64,000 bases of DNA from NCBI RefSeq assembly GCF_021183625.1, contig NZ_CP089214.1, positions 4,278,001-4,342,000 of the forward strand, in the 5' to 3' direction. Shown here piece after piece: positions 31,342-41,838 of the stretch (its first letter is position 1; each line of letters begins with the position of its first letter). Both the position numbers and the translations under genes were made by a program. Origin of the DNA: Nocardia asteroides. Its GTDB lineage: Bacteria; Actinomycetota; Actinomycetes; Mycobacteriales; Mycobacteriaceae. The notes below the pieces were generated by a model, which was given only the letters and a program-made list of their open reading frames with translations, made no database searches and had not been told where the DNA came from.

Positions 31342-31965
31342 ATGCCTGGTTCCAACCCGATCAGCTCGTGGAAGTCCCTGCGCGAGGGTAACGATCGCTT
31401 CGTCAACGGCACGCTGCAGCATCCCGGCCAGGGAATCGCCGACCGCGCCAAGCTCGTCGGCGGGCAGCATCCGACCGCGATCCTGTTCGGCTGCGGCGAT
31501 TCTCGCGTCGCCGCCGAGTTGATCTTCGATCGCGGCCTCGGCGACATGTTCGTGGTGCGCACCGCGGGCCACGTGGTGGACGGTTCGGTGCTCGGCTCCA
31601 TCGAGTACGGCGTCGCGGTGCTGAACGTCCCGCTCATCGTGGTGCTCGGCCACGACAGCTGCGGTGCGGTGAAGGCCACCATCGATACGCTGGACGGCGG
31701 CGCCGTTCCCGGCGGCTTCATCCGCGACGTCGTCGAGCGGGTCGCGCCGTCGATCCTGGCGGGCAGGCGCGAGGGGCTCTCCACCGTGGACGAGCTGGAG
31801 GCGCGGCACGTGGTGGAGACCGGCAACCTGATCACCGAGCGCTCCGCGATCGTGGCCGAGCGGGTCAAGGCGGGCACGCTCGCCATCGCCTGCGTGAACT
31901 ACAAGCTCGCCGAGGGCAAGGCCTGGCTGCACCACGTGATCGGGGACATCGGCGAAGCCGTCTGA
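31342..31965 (+). CDS. canB: Beta-class carbonic anhydrase (CanB type)
   Basis: A 207-residue zinc enzyme interconverting CO2 and bicarbonate. The ligands Cys51, Asp53, His104 and Cys107 (FGCGDSR, GHDSCGA) fall at the same numbers as in M. tuberculosis Rv3588c, which also supports ATG 31342 over ATG 31333. CACAAT ends 7 bases before this ATG, so a leaderless start is possible although the box is imperfect. Divergent from mutY as in mycobacteria. Confidence 0.95.
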   Translation: MPGSNPISSWKSLREGNDRFVNGTLQHPGQGIADRAKLVGGQHPTAILFGCGDSRVAAELIFDRGLGDMFVVRTAGHVVDGSVLGSIEYGVAVLNVPLIVVLGHDSCGAVKATIDTLDGGAVPGGFIRDVVERVAPSILAGRREGLSTVDELEARHVVETGNLITERSAIVAERVKAGTLAIACVNYKLAEGKAWLHHVIGDIGEAV

Positions 31966-32074
31966 ACACGCTTCCGGACATCCGCCCAGGTAGACGTTGT
32001 CCCTGGCGGCCGGGGGCGGCCGACACGCCGAGGCCCTCGGCCCGCGATCCAGGCGCTGCGCTTACCGTTGAGGC

Positions 32075-32698
32075 GTGCTGGAACCCACTGGACCGCTGCC
32101 TCCCGAGATCTACTGGCGACGTCGTGTTTTCGCCATCGGCATTCTGGTCCTCGCGCTCGCGCTGGTGATCTGGCTGGTGGTGATGGTCGCCAGGGGTGGC
32201 ACCTCGCCCGGCGGCGCCGCCGCGACGAGCACCACGACGGAGTCGAATCAGCCCGCGGGCGGCACGGGCGCGAGCGCGGCGAGCAGCTCGGCCGAGTCGG
32301 ATGTGGCGCCCTGCTCGGACCAGTCGCTCGCGGTGAAGGTGAGCGTCGGCCAGCCGACCTACCGCAAGGGTGAGCAGCCGGTGTTCGGCATCGTCATCAC
32401 GAACATCTCCGCGGCGCCGTGCAGCAGGGACATGGGCTCCGGCATGCAGCAGATCTCGGTGCAGACGCTGGACGGCACGCGCAGGCTGTGGAACAGCGTG
32501 GACTGCTACCCCGACGGCCAGCCCGACATCAGGACGCTGGAGCGCGGCCAGCAGGCAGCTTTCACGGTGACCTGGTCCGGCTCGACCTCGCAGCCGAGCT
32601 GCGCGGGCGAGCGGGTGCCGGTGCCGGCGGGCGCCTACGCCGTGCTGGCGCAACTCGGCGGGGTCCGCAGCACCGCCGAGCCGTTCAACATCGGCTGA
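32075..32698 (+). CDS. Membrane-anchored conserved protein (Rv3587c-like)
   Basis: A 207-residue protein with a short cytoplasmic N-terminus, one membrane helix (about 19-41), a Ser/Thr/Ala-rich linker (45-75), and an extracytoplasmic domain with four cysteines likely to form disulfides (APCSDQ, AAPCSRD, VDCYPDG, PSCAGE). The beta-sandwich-like region is similar to the conserved membrane protein beside canB and radA in mycobacteria. TACCGT at 32063-32068 lies 6 bases before the GTG (leaderless). Function is unknown. Confidence 0.85.
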   Translation: MLEPTGPLPPEIYWRRRVFAIGILVLALALVIWLVVMVARGGTSPGGAAATSTTTESNQPAGGTGASAASSSAESDVAPCSDQSLAVKVSVGQPTYRKGEQPVFGIVITNISAAPCSRDMGSGMQQISVQTLDGTRRLWNSVDCYPDGQPDIRTLERGQQAAFTVTWSGSTSQPSCAGERVPVPAGAYAVLAQLGGVRSTAEPFNIG

Positions 32699-32705
32699 GC
32701 GGCGC

Positions 32706-34109
32706 TCAGCCGACCGCGGCGGGCTCGGCGGGCGCCGAGCGCGCGCGGCGGATCCCGGCCAGCCGCAGCGCCGAGCGCACGTCGGCGACCTCGTGCACCT
32801 TCATGCCGGTCTTGCGGGCATCGAAGCCGGGCGGAACCAGCGCGGTGGTGAAGCCGAGCCGCTCCGCCTCGGCCAGCCTGCGCGCGGCGTTGGTCACCCG
32901 GCGCACCTCGCCCGCCAGCCCGACCTCGCCGAGGATCACCCACCCCGGCGGCAGTGCGACATCCCGCGCCGCGCTCGCCAGCGCCAGCGCGACCGCCAGA
33001 TCGGCCACCGGCTCGACCAGCCGCATCCCGCCGACGGTGGCGGCGTAGATGTCCTGCTTGCCCACGTACACCCCGCAGCGGCTCTGCAGCACGGCCAGGA
33101 TCATCGAGACCCGGTTGTAGTCCAGCCCGCTCACCGCGCGGCGCGGCGCGGGCGCCTGGGTGTCGACGGTGAGCCCCTGCACCTCGGCCACCAGCGGCCG
33201 CTTGCCGTCCATGGCGACGGTCACCGCGGTGCCGGGCACGGTGTCGGTGCGGTGGTGCAGGAACAGCCCGGACGGGTCGGCCACCCCCACGATGCCGTCG
33301 TCGTGCAGCTCGAAGCAGCCGACCTCGTCGGCGCTGCCGAAGCGGTTCTTCAGCCCGCGCACCATGCGCAGCGTGGTGTTCTTGTCGCCCTCGAACTGCA
33401 GCACCACGTCGACCAGGTGCTCGAGCGTGCGCGGCCCGGCGACGCTGCCGTCCTTGGTGACGTGCCCGACCAGCAGCACCGCGACCCCGCTCGCCTTGGC
33501 CAGCGAGGTGAGCGCGGCGGCCACCGCGCGCACCTGGCTGACGCCGCCGATCACGCCGTCCTCGGCCGGAGCGATCATGGTCTGCACCGAGTCGACGACG
33601 AGCAGCGTCGGCCGCACCTGCTCGACGTGGCCGAGCACAACCCCGAGATCGGACTCGGCGGCCAGGTAGACCCGCTCGTGCACCGCGCCGGTGCGGTCGG
33701 CGCGCAGCCGCACCTGCCCGGCCGACTCCTCCGCGGTGACGTACAGCGAGCGCTCGTCCCGCGCCGCGGCCCAGCGGTGCGCGACCTCGAGCAGCAGCGT
33801 CGACTTGCCCACCCCCGGCTCGCCGGAGAGCAGCACGACCGACCCGGGAACGACGCCGCCGCCGAGCACCCGGTCCAGTTCGGACACGCCCGTCGAGCGC
33901 GCCCTCGTGACCGTGGAGTCGATGCTGGTGAGCGGCGCCGCCGCGGTGCTCGGCAGCATCGCCCTGCGCGCACCGGGCCCGGCGGCCGCGGCGATCGGCG
34001 CGGCCTCCTCGACGGTGCCCCAGGCCCCGCAGCCGGGGCACTTGCCCACCCATTTCGCCACGTCGTGCGAGCACGCGGAGCATCGGAAGGTCGGCTTGAT
34101 TTTGGCCAC
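32706..34109 (-). CDS. radA: DNA repair protein RadA
   Basis: A 467-residue RecA-like protein aiding recombination intermediates. It has a zinc finger (Cys10, 13, 24, 27), Walker A GEPGVGKST at 96-104, the RadA signature LKNRFG, and a C-terminal Lon-like domain (DLAVALALASAARD, GEVGLAGEVRRV). TAAGGT (complement of 34116-34121) lies 6 bases before the GTG, so it is probably leaderless. Its stop is only 7 bases from the convergent Rv3587c-like gene, leaving no room for disA, which follows radA in mycobacteria. Confidence 0.96.
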   Translation of the reverse strand: MAKIKPTFRCSACSHDVAKWVGKCPGCGAWGTVEEAAPIAAAAGPGARRAMLPSTAAAPLTSIDSTVTRARSTGVSELDRVLGGGVVPGSVVLLSGEPGVGKSTLLLEVAHRWAAARDERSLYVTAEESAGQVRLRADRTGAVHERVYLAAESDLGVVLGHVEQVRPTLLVVDSVQTMIAPAEDGVIGGVSQVRAVAAALTSLAKASGVAVLLVGHVTKDGSVAGPRTLEHLVDVVLQFEGDKNTTLRMVRGLKNRFGSADEVGCFELHDDGIVGVADPSGLFLHHRTDTVPGTAVTVAMDGKRPLVAEVQGLTVDTQAPAPRRAVSGLDYNRVSMILAVLQSRCGVYVGKQDIYAATVGGMRLVEPVADLAVALALASAARDVALPPGWVILGEVGLAGEVRRVTNAARRLAEAERLGFTTALVPPGFDARKTGMKVHEVADVRSALRLAGIRRARSAPAEPAAVG

Positions 34110-34201
34110 ACCGGCACCTTACGGCCGGGCGCCGACAGGCCGCCGAACGCCGACGGCCGCCGCACCGCGAGGTGTGACGGCCGCCGGGAGTGCGGGAGTG
34201 G

Positions 34202-34888
34202 TCAGTGCCCGCCCGCGCCCGCCTCGGCGGGGCCGGACAGCTCGGACAGGTGCCGGTCGACATACAGCCCGGCATCCACCGGCACCGAGACCTGCACGGT
34301 GCCGTTCTCCTTGAAGTTGAACGACACGGTGTAGGCGAGACCGGGCGAGATCGGCTTGGTCAGCCCGGTGATCTCGATCTTGGCCGGCTTGGCCTCCGGA
34401 TCGGTGCCGAGCGCGGGGGCGCCCTCGGTGCCGAGGCCGGGCACCGCCGTGCCGCTCGGCGCCGGGGTGGTCGTGCTGCTCGCGGCGCCGCCGTGCCCGC
34501 CGGGGCTGTGCGCGGCCTCGGCCGCCGCGACCTCGCCGGCGGCGACGACGATCTGGCTCGGCCCGACCACGACCCGGCTCTGCCCGGCGGGCGGGGTGAT
34601 CCGCACCGGCCCGAGGTCGGTGGTGATGCTGGTCAGCTCGTCGGTGACGGTGCTGCTGTTGTTGACGATGGAGAGCGCGATCACCGCCGAGCCGCCGACC
34701 TGGAGGGTCTGCGTCTCCTTCGGGTAGACGATGTGCACGTTGAGCAGGGAGAGCTGGCCGACCTCGGCGTGGCTGCCGTTGATGGCGGCCTTCTGATCGG
34801 CGGTCTGCGCGACCTGTCCGGCGCTGCACCCGGTGAGCGCAAGAGCGGCGCCCGCTGCCAGCGCGGCGCAGGCAGTCACAGCTTTCAT
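34202..34888 (-). CDS. lpqE: LpqE-like lipoprotein
   Basis: A 228-residue lipoprotein with a signal peptide and lipobox LTGC (lipidated Cys21). The mature part is a copper-chaperone-like beta sandwich (SLLNVHIVYP, VIALSIVNNSS, GLAYTVSFNFKENGTVQVSVPV) interrupted by a Gly/Ala/Ser/Pro stretch. It matches the position of LpqE next to radA. ATG 34888 is chosen as the normal signal-peptide start; GTG 34897 adds three residues. Divergent from carD. Confidence 0.85.
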   Translation of the reverse strand: MKAVTACAALAAGAALALTGCSAGQVAQTADQKAAINGSHAEVGQLSLLNVHIVYPKETQTLQVGGSAVIALSIVNNSSTVTDELTSITTDLGPVRITPPAGQSRVVVGPSQIVVAAGEVAAAEAAHSPGGHGGAASSTTTPAPSGTAVPGLGTEGAPALGTDPEAKPAKIEITGLTKPISPGLAYTVSFNFKENGTVQVSVPVDAGLYVDRHLSELSGPAEAGAGGH

Positions 34889-34897
34889 GGCAATCAC

Positions 34898-35737
<840 letters not shown>

Positions 35738-35755
35738 CCGCGAGCACATAATTCT

Positions 35756-36439
35756 GTGAACAACGCCGACCGCGTCGTTGCGTTGGTGCCTGCCGCCGGC
35801 CGGGGTGTTCGTCTGGGTGAAACTCTTCCCAAGGCGTTCGTCCCGGTCGGCGGCACGCCCATGATCAAGTTGTCCGTGGACGGGTTGATCGCCTCCGGGG
35901 CGGTCGACGGAATCGTCGTGATGGTCCCGCCCGAGCTGGTAGAGAGCGCCGTTGCCCTGCTCCCCGGCTCGGTGCGGGTCGTCGTCGGCGGCTCCGAGCG
36001 CACCGATTCGGTGCGCGCCGGGCTCGCCGCCGCGGCCGACGCCACGCACGTTCTCGTGCACGACGCCGCCCGCGCGCTCACCCCGCCCGACCTCGTGCGC
36101 CGCGTGGTCGCCGCGCTGCGCGCCGGGCACGAGGCCGTGATCCCCGCGCTGCCCGTGGTCGACACGGTGAAGAGCGTGGACGCTGCGGGCGTCGTCACCG
36201 GCACCCCCGATCGCGCCCGGCTGCGCGCCATCCAGACTCCGCAGGGCTTCGCCGCCGAGCCGCTGCGCCGGGCGTACGCCGATCCGGCGCTCAGCGCCAC
36301 CGACGACGCCGGGCTGGTCGAGCGGCTCGGCATCGCCGTGCACACCGTCGCGGGCGATCCGCTGGCATTCAAGATCACCACTCCGCTCGATCTGATCCTC
36401 GCGGGCGCGGTGCGCGCGGGCGAGCGGCAGGCGGTCTGA
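35756..36439 (+). CDS. ispD: 2-C-methyl-D-erythritol 4-phosphate cytidylyltransferase IspD
   Basis: A 227-residue enzyme of the MEP isoprenoid pathway. [19 protein letters not shown] is the nucleotide-binding loop with its conserved Lys; VHDAARAL and TPQGF follow in order. It starts with GTG 18 bases after carD and ends 2 bases before ispF, so carD-ispD-ispF form one unit as in mycobacteria. Confidence 0.95.
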   Translation: MNNADRVVALVPAAGRGVRLGETLPKAFVPVGGTPMIKLSVDGLIASGAVDGIVVMVPPELVESAVALLPGSVRVVVGGSERTDSVRAGLAAAADATHVLVHDAARALTPPDLVRRVVAALRAGHEAVIPALPVVDTVKSVDAAGVVTGTPDRARLRAIQTPQGFAAEPLRRAYADPALSATDDAGLVERLGIAVHTVAGDPLAFKITTPLDLILAGAVRAGERQAV

Positions 36440-36441
36440 CG

Positions 36442-36906
36442 ATGCGGGTCGGAATCGGCAGCGACGTGCACCCGATCGAGCCGGGGCGCCCGTGCTGGAT
36501 GGCGGGATTGCTCTTTCCGGACGACGACGGCTGTTCCGGTCACTCGGACGGCGATGTCGCCGCGCACGCGCTCTGTGACGCATTACTCTCCGCGGCCGGG
36601 CTCGGCGATGTCGGCGCCGTCTTCGGCACCGGCCGGCCGGAATGGGCGAACGTCTCCGGGGCCACCATGCTGGCCGAGGTCCGCAGGCTGCTCGACGAGG
36701 CCGGGCTCGCGGTCGCGAACGCCGCGGTGCAGGTGATCGGCAACAGCCCCAAGATCGGCCCGCGCCGGAGCGAGGCGCAGAAGGTGCTCGGCGAACTGCT
36801 CGACGCCCCGGTCTCGGTCTCCGGAACCACCACCGACGGGCTCGGGCTCACCGGCCGCGGCGAGGGGATCGCGGCGATCGCCACCGCGCTGCTGCGGCCA
36901 CGCTGA
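36442..36906 (+). CDS. ispF: 2-C-methyl-D-erythritol 2,4-cyclodiphosphate synthase IspF
   Basis: A 154-residue trimeric MEP-pathway enzyme. The zinc ligands Asp8, His10 and His42 are in place ([17 protein letters not shown]), and the end contains [17 protein letters not shown]. It completes IspD action one step after the absent ispE. Complete and of normal length. Confidence 0.96.
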   Translation: MRVGIGSDVHPIEPGRPCWMAGLLFPDDDGCSGHSDGDVAAHALCDALLSAAGLGDVGAVFGTGRPEWANVSGATMLAEVRRLLDEAGLAVANAAVQVIGNSPKIGPRRSEAQKVLGELLDAPVSVSGTTTDGLGLTGRGEGIAAIATALLRPR

Positions 36907-36985
36907 ACCCCGCGCGCCGTTCGGTGGCGTGTCGAGCGGAGCCGCCGCGACGGCGGGGATTTTATACCAGCTAAGATGAGCGCCC

Positions 36986-38389
36986 GTGACTCTGCGCCTC
37001 TACGACACCGACACGCGGACCATGCGCGATTTCGCGCCACTGGTCCCCGGCCGTGCGTCGGTGTACCTGTGTGGCGCCACCGTGCAGGGTCAGCCGCACA
37101 TCGGTCACCTGCGCAGCGGAGTCGCCTTCGACATCCTGCGCCGATGGTTGCAGGCGCAGGGCAACGACGTGCTCTTCATCCGCAACGTCACCGATATCGA
37201 CGACAAGATCCTGCACAAGGCCGCCGAGGCGGGCCGCCCCTGGTGGGAGTGGGCGGCGACGCACGAGCGCGCCTTCGACGCGGCGTACCGCACCCTCGGC
37301 GTGCTCCCGCCGTCGGCCGAGCCGAGGGCCACCGGGCACATCGGGCAGATGATCGAGCTCATGCACCGGCTGATCGACCGCGGCCACGCCTACGCCTCCG
37401 ACGGCAACGTCTACTTCGACGTGCTCAGCTACCCGCAGTACGGCGAGCTCTCCGGGCACCGGCTGGACGACGTGCACCAGGGCGAGAGCGTCGGCTCGGG
37501 CAAGCGCGACCCGCGCGACTTCACGCTCTGGAAGGCGGCCAAGCCCGGTGAGCCCAGCTGGCCGTCGCCGTGGGGCGCGGGCAGGCCCGGCTGGCACCTC
37601 GAGTGCTCCGCCATGGCCGAGTACTACCTCGGCGCCGAATTCGACATCCACTGCGGTGGAATGGATCTCATCTTCCCGCACCACGAGAACGAGATCGCCC
37701 AGTCCAAGGCGGCCGGTGACGGGTTCGCCCGCTACTGGCTGCACAACGGCTGGGTCACCATGGGCGGCGAGAAGATGTCGAAGTCGCTGGGCAACGTGCT
37801 CAGCGTGCCCAACGTGCTGAAGCAGGTGCGCGCCGTCGAGCTGCGCTTCTACCTCGGCAGCGCGCACTACCGCTCCAAACTGGAGTACTCGGACAAGGCG
37901 CTGCACGATGCCGCCGCCTCCTACCAGCGCATCGAATCGTTCCTGCTGCGGGTCGCCGAGCGCGGCGGCCCGGTGCCGGCCACCACCTGGACCGACGCCT
38001 TCGCCGACGCGCTCGACGAGGACCTCGCGGTGCCGCGCGCGCTCGCCGAGATCCACCACGTGGTGCACACCGGAAACAAGGCGCTGGAGGGCGGGCAGGC
38101 CGAGACCGCGCGCGAACTGGCCGCGCAGGTCCGCGCCATGCTCGCCGTCTTCGGCGTCGACCCCTTCGACCCACACTGGTTCGCACCGAGCGACGCCGGC
38201 GCCGCCACCGGCGCCCTCGACGTCCTGGTGCGCGCCGAACTCGACCGCAGGCAGCAGGCGCGCACCGACCGCGACTGGGCCACCGCCGACGCCGTGCGGG
38301 ATCGCCTGCAGGCGGCGGGCATCGAGGTCACCGACACCCCCGCGGGCCCCGAGTGGAGCCTCGCCGACGTGCCAGGAAAGGCCGACTGA
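36986..38389 (+). CDS. cysS: Cysteinyl-tRNA synthetase
   Basis: A 467-residue class I synthetase. HIGH appears as PHIGH in [22 protein letters not shown] as KMSKSLGN, and zinc ligands include the cysteine of HLECSAM and the HHENE region. TAAGAT at 36972-36977 lies 8 bases before GTG 36986, a leaderless pattern that sets the start. Its stop overlaps rlmB by 1 base. The product would set Cys-tRNA charging, the signal presumed to be read by the leader peptide at 17902. Confidence 0.97.
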   Translation: MTLRLYDTDTRTMRDFAPLVPGRASVYLCGATVQGQPHIGHLRSGVAFDILRRWLQAQGNDVLFIRNVTDIDDKILHKAAEAGRPWWEWAATHERAFDAAYRTLGVLPPSAEPRATGHIGQMIELMHRLIDRGHAYASDGNVYFDVLSYPQYGELSGHRLDDVHQGESVGSGKRDPRDFTLWKAAKPGEPSWPSPWGAGRPGWHLECSAMAEYYLGAEFDIHCGGMDLIFPHHENEIAQSKAAGDGFARYWLHNGWVTMGGEKMSKSLGNVLSVPNVLKQVRAVELRFYLGSAHYRSKLEYSDKALHDAAASYQRIESFLLRVAERGGPVPATTWTDAFADALDEDLAVPRALAEIHHVVHTGNKALEGGQAETARELAAQVRAMLAVFGVDPFDPHWFAPSDAGAATGALDVLVRAELDRRQQARTDRDWATADAVRDRLQAAGIEVTDTPAGPEWSLADVPGKAD

Positions 38390-39366
38390 TGGCAGGCAAC
38401 TCACAGCGCCGCGGCGCTATTCGCAAGGGCACCACCAAGAAGGGCGCCACCGTCGGCTCCGGCGGGCAGCGCAGGCGCGGGCTGGAGGGGCGCGGGGCCA
38501 CCCCGCCCGCCGAGGCGCGGACCAAGCATCCCGCCGCCAAGCGGGCCGCCGCCAAGGCCAAGGCCGCTACCCAGGGACGGCCGGCGGGCAAGGGTGGCCG
38601 GGCCACCGCCGGGCGCCGGGGTGACGACGGGCCGGAGATGGTGCTCGGGCGGAATCCGGTCGTCGAGTGCCTGCGGGCGGGGGTTCCGGCGTCGGCGCTG
38701 TACGTGGCCGTCGGCACCGAGAACGACGAGCGGCTCACCGAGAGCGTGAAGATCGCGGCCGACACCGGGATCTCCATTCTCGAGGTGCCGCGGACGGATC
38801 TCGATCGGCTCAGTGCCAACGGGCTGCACCAGGGTGTGGCGTTGCAGGTGCCCGCCTACCGGTACGCGCACCCGGATGATCTGTTGCAGCAGGCCCGGCA
38901 GTCCGGTGGGCCCGCGCTGCTCGTGGCGCTGGACAACATCACCGACCCGCGGAACCTCGGGGCCGTCGTCCGGTCCGTGGCGGCGTTCGGGGGGCAGGGC
39001 GTGCTGATCCCGCAGCGGCGCAGTGCCGGTGTCACGGCTGTCGCCTGGCGGACCAGCGCCGGGGCCGCCGCTCGGCTGCCCGTCGCTCGGGCAACGAACC
39101 TCACTCGCACGCTCAAGGATTGGGCCGGGCGGGGGATCCGGGTCGTCGGGCTCGACGCCGGTGGGACCACCACGCTGGACGACTTCGACGGGTCCGATCC
39201 GACCGTGGTCGTTGTCGGCTCCGAAGGCAAGGGGCTGTCCCGGCTGGTTCGGGAGAACTGCGACGAGATCCTCAGTATTCCGATGGCGGGGGATGTCGAG
39301 TCGCTGAACGCGTCCGTCGCGGCGGGGGTCGTGCTGGCGGAGATTGCGCGGCAGAGGCGGCGGTAA
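38389..39366 (+). CDS. rlmB: 23S rRNA (guanosine(2251)-2'-O)-methyltransferase RlmB
   Basis: A 325-residue SPOUT methyltransferase. The first 75 residues are a very basic Lys/Arg/Gly/Ala low-complexity arm. Then come the substrate-binding domain ([15 protein letters not shown]) and the knotted catalytic domain ([46 protein letters not shown]). It is coupled to cysS by a TGATG overlap, as in mycobacteria (Rv3579c). Confidence 0.94.
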   Translation: MAGNSQRRGAIRKGTTKKGATVGSGGQRRRGLEGRGATPPAEARTKHPAAKRAAAKAKAATQGRPAGKGGRATAGRRGDDGPEMVLGRNPVVECLRAGVPASALYVAVGTENDERLTESVKIAADTGISILEVPRTDLDRLSANGLHQGVALQVPAYRYAHPDDLLQQARQSGGPALLVALDNITDPRNLGAVVRSVAAFGGQGVLIPQRRSAGVTAVAWRTSAGAAARLPVARATNLTRTLKDWAGRGIRVVGLDAGGTTTLDDFDGSDPTVVVVGSEGKGLSRLVRENCDEILSIPMAGDVESLNASVAAGVVLAEIARQRRR

Positions 39367-39395
39367 AGGCGGTCGGGGGCCGTAGAATTCGACCA

Positions 39396-39674
39396 ATGGT
39401 GATACCGAACCAGCCGATCGGGCAGCCGGTCGAGCATCCCAACGCTACGGCCATCCTGTTCCTCGGGGCTGTGAGTATTTTGTGCTGTGGGCTGGCTGGG
39501 CCTGTCGCATGGGCTATGGGGCGGCGGGCTCTGGATCAGATCGAGGAGTCCGGGGGGGCTTACGGTGGGCGGGCCCAGGTGGTGGTGGGGTATGTGCTCG
39601 GGATCGTGGGGACCGTGTTGATGGTGATCATCGCGATTCTGTTCGTGTTGATCACGCTCGGCGGAAACGCTTGA
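39396..39674 (+). CDS. DUF4190-like two-helix membrane protein
   Basis: A 92-residue protein with two membrane helices (about 19-42 and 62-88) separated by MGRRALDQIEESGGAYGGRAQ, the typical DUF4190 loop. Function is unknown. TAGAAT at 39383-39388 is 7 bases before the ATG, so it is leaderless and not part of the cysS-rlmB unit. Confidence 0.85.
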   Translation: MVIPNQPIGQPVEHPNATAILFLGAVSILCCGLAGPVAWAMGRRALDQIEESGGAYGGRAQVVVGYVLGIVGTVLMVIIAILFVLITLGGNA

Positions 39675-39718
39675 GTTGGTTCGGCCGGGGTTCGTAAGAC
39701 GCACCCCTGTGCGAGGGG

Positions 39719-40525
39719 TCAGTCCAGGCTGGGTCTCGGGGGGACGTTGTCTCCCCAGGTCGGCCACTCTTCGGTGAGTTTGCCGGTCCAGGTGGGGCGG
39801 CGCTGTTCCTTGAAGGCGGACATGGCTTCGTTGCCGTCGATGCTGTGGGAGACCTGTTGGTTGAGGTCTGTTTCGAGGCGGCCGACCATGTCGGGGGTCA
39901 TGCCGAGCCCTTCCCAGAGCAGGCGCTTCGACAGGGCTACCGGGAGGGGGGCGGAGCCGCCCGCGATGTCGTGGGCTACTGCCAGCGCGGTCGGGAGGAC
40001 CTCGCCGCCGGGGAGGCAGCTGTTGGCCAGCCCCATGGCTTGGGCCTCTTCGCCGTCGAAGGTGCGGCCGGTGAGCATGATGTCGGCGGCGTTCGCCATT
40101 CCCACCAGTCTCGGCAGGGTCCAGTGGGCGGAGCCGTCGGCCAGGACGCCCCTTCGCACCTGGTTCAGGCCGTAGATGGCGTCCCTGGCCATGTAGCGGA
40201 GGTCGCACTGCAGGGCAAGGGCCAGGCCGATGCCTACGGCATGGCCGTTCACGGCCGCTATCACGGGCTTGCGGACCTTCCACGGTGGCGGGTCGAGGGT
40301 GCCGCTGACCTCGCCGACCCGGCTGGAGAGATCCGCCCCCGCGCAGAACGCGGGGGGCGTGCCGGTGATCACCACCGCGCGGATGGCGTCCTCGGCGTCG
40401 CACCGCTGGAGTGCGACGCCGAGTTCGGCGGCCATCCCGGGGGTGAAGGCATTCTGCTGCGCCGGACGATTCAGGGTCAGCACGGCGATGCCCGCGGAGA
40501 CATCGACGAGCAGTTCCGAACTCAT
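39719..40525 (-). CDS. Enoyl-CoA hydratase/isomerase family protein
   Basis: A 268-residue crotonase. The oxyanion-hole segments are PPAFCAGADLSS and VNGHAVGIGLALALQCDLRYM. The usual second catalytic Glu position reads in LNQVRRGVLADGSAHWTLPRL, so the exact reaction (hydration, isomerisation or other) is open. It lies 67 bases after the acyl-CoA dehydrogenase on the same strand, suggesting a shared beta-oxidation-type pathway for an unknown acyl-CoA. Confidence 0.9.
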   Translation of the reverse strand: MSSELLVDVSAGIAVLTLNRPAQQNAFTPGMAAELGVALQRCDAEDAIRAVVITGTPPAFCAGADLSSRVGEVSGTLDPPPWKVRKPVIAAVNGHAVGIGLALALQCDLRYMARDAIYGLNQVRRGVLADGSAHWTLPRLVGMANAADIMLTGRTFDGEEAQAMGLANSCLPGGEVLPTALAVAHDIAGGSAPLPVALSKRLLWEGLGMTPDMVGRLETDLNQQVSHSIDGNEAMSAFKEQRRPTWTGKLTEEWPTWGDNVPPRPSLD

Positions 40526-40592
40526 GTCAGACGATGTTAGCCGACGGGACCACCGGAAACCGGGCGTCCGAACGGGTTGCCCGAAGATCGCC

Positions 40593-41762
40593 TCAGCGCA
40601 GGATCTGGCGACCGATGGCGTACTTGTGCACCTCGGTGGGGCCGTCGTAGAGGCGGAAGGCGCGCATATCGCGGAAGATCATCTCGACAACGGTCTCGTC
40701 GCTGATCCCGATGCCGCCGAGCACCTGGACGCAGCGGTCGGCAACCTTGAACAGCTCCTCCGACACGAACGCCTTGGCGATCGAGCTCTCGTGCCGCGCC
40801 TTCTCGCCCCGGTCCATCAGCCAGCAGGCGTGCCAGATGGTCAGCCTGCACTGGTGCAGCGCGATCTCGTTGTCCGCCAACAGGAACGACACGCCCTGGT
40901 GCTCGCCGATCGTCTTCCCGAACGCGGTCCTGGTCTTGGCGTGCGCGACGGCGATGCTCTGCGCCCGCTCGGCCGCGCCCAGCCAGCGCATGCAGTGCGT
41001 GAGCCGCGCGGGAGCCAGCCGCAGCTGGGCGTAGCGCAGCGCCTGGCCGGCCGCGCCGAGCAGCGCCTCCCGCGGCAGCGTCAGGTTCTCGAAGCGGACG
41101 ACGCCGTGGCCGGCCACGTAGTTGCGGTCCATGGTGTTCATGGTCCGCTCGATGACGATGCCCGGCGTGCCGCCCTCGGTGAGGAAGAGCGTCGGCCCCT
41201 CCGGCAGGTGCGGGTTGGCGGCGAGCCGGGCCATGATGATCCAGGTCTTGGCGCCGTTCGCGCCGGTGATCAGCCACTTACGGCCGTTGAGCACGAAGTT
41301 CTCGCCGTCGAAGGTGGCCTCGGTGGAGAGCTGTCCCGGGTCCGAACCCGCGCCGTCCGGCTCGGTCATGGCGAAGACCGAGCGCTGGTGCCCGGCGATC
41401 ACCGGGGCCAGGAACTGGTCCACCTGCCGCGGATTCGCGATCTTGCTCAGCAGGTACATGTTGCCCTCGTCGGGCGCGGCGCAGTTCATCGCGACCGGGC
41501 CGAGCGTCGACCACCCCGCCGCCTCGTAGAGCACCGCCTGCTCGGCGTGGGTCAGCCCGCGCCCGTCCAGCTCCACCGGGGCCTGCACGGTGAGCAGATT
41601 CTCCGCCCTCGCCAGCTCTACCAGCTCTTGGCGCAGCTCGTCGGTGGGGCCGTGCTGGGTGAGCCGCGGGTCGCGCTCGAACGGGACGATGCTGTCGATC
41701 ACGAACCGGCGGACGCGATCGCGCTCCGCGGCGAGCTCGGCGGGAATCTCGAAATCGATCAT
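40593..41762 (-). CDS. Acyl-CoA dehydrogenase
   Basis: A 389-residue flavoprotein of the ACAD10/11-like branch. FAD/substrate motifs are FAMTEPDGAGSDPGQL and NGRKWLITGA. The C-terminal domain has VLGGIGISDETVVEMIFRDMRAFRLYDGPTEVHK. It oxidises an acyl-CoA to the enoyl-CoA, which the adjacent crotonase could hydrate. No sterol or side-chain marker is present, so the substrate is not assigned. The ATG start gives the family N-terminus MIDFEIP. Confidence 0.92.
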   Translation of the reverse strand: MIDFEIPAELAAERDRVRRFVIDSIVPFERDPRLTQHGPTDELRQELVELARAENLLTVQAPVELDGRGLTHAEQAVLYEAAGWSTLGPVAMNCAAPDEGNMYLLSKIANPRQVDQFLAPVIAGHQRSVFAMTEPDGAGSDPGQLSTEATFDGENFVLNGRKWLITGANGAKTWIIMARLAANPHLPEGPTLFLTEGGTPGIVIERTMNTMDRNYVAGHGVVRFENLTLPREALLGAAGQALRYAQLRLAPARLTHCMRWLGAAERAQSIAVAHAKTRTAFGKTIGEHQGVSFLLADNEIALHQCRLTIWHACWLMDRGEKARHESSIAKAFVSEELFKVADRCVQVLGGIGISDETVVEMIFRDMRAFRLYDGPTEVHKYAIGRQILR

Positions 41763-41838
41763 TGCGCACCATTCGGTCGGAGGGAGCCGTGCTCACGAGC
41801 ATACGAAATCCGGCACGCCTGACTGAAGGCGGTTGCCA

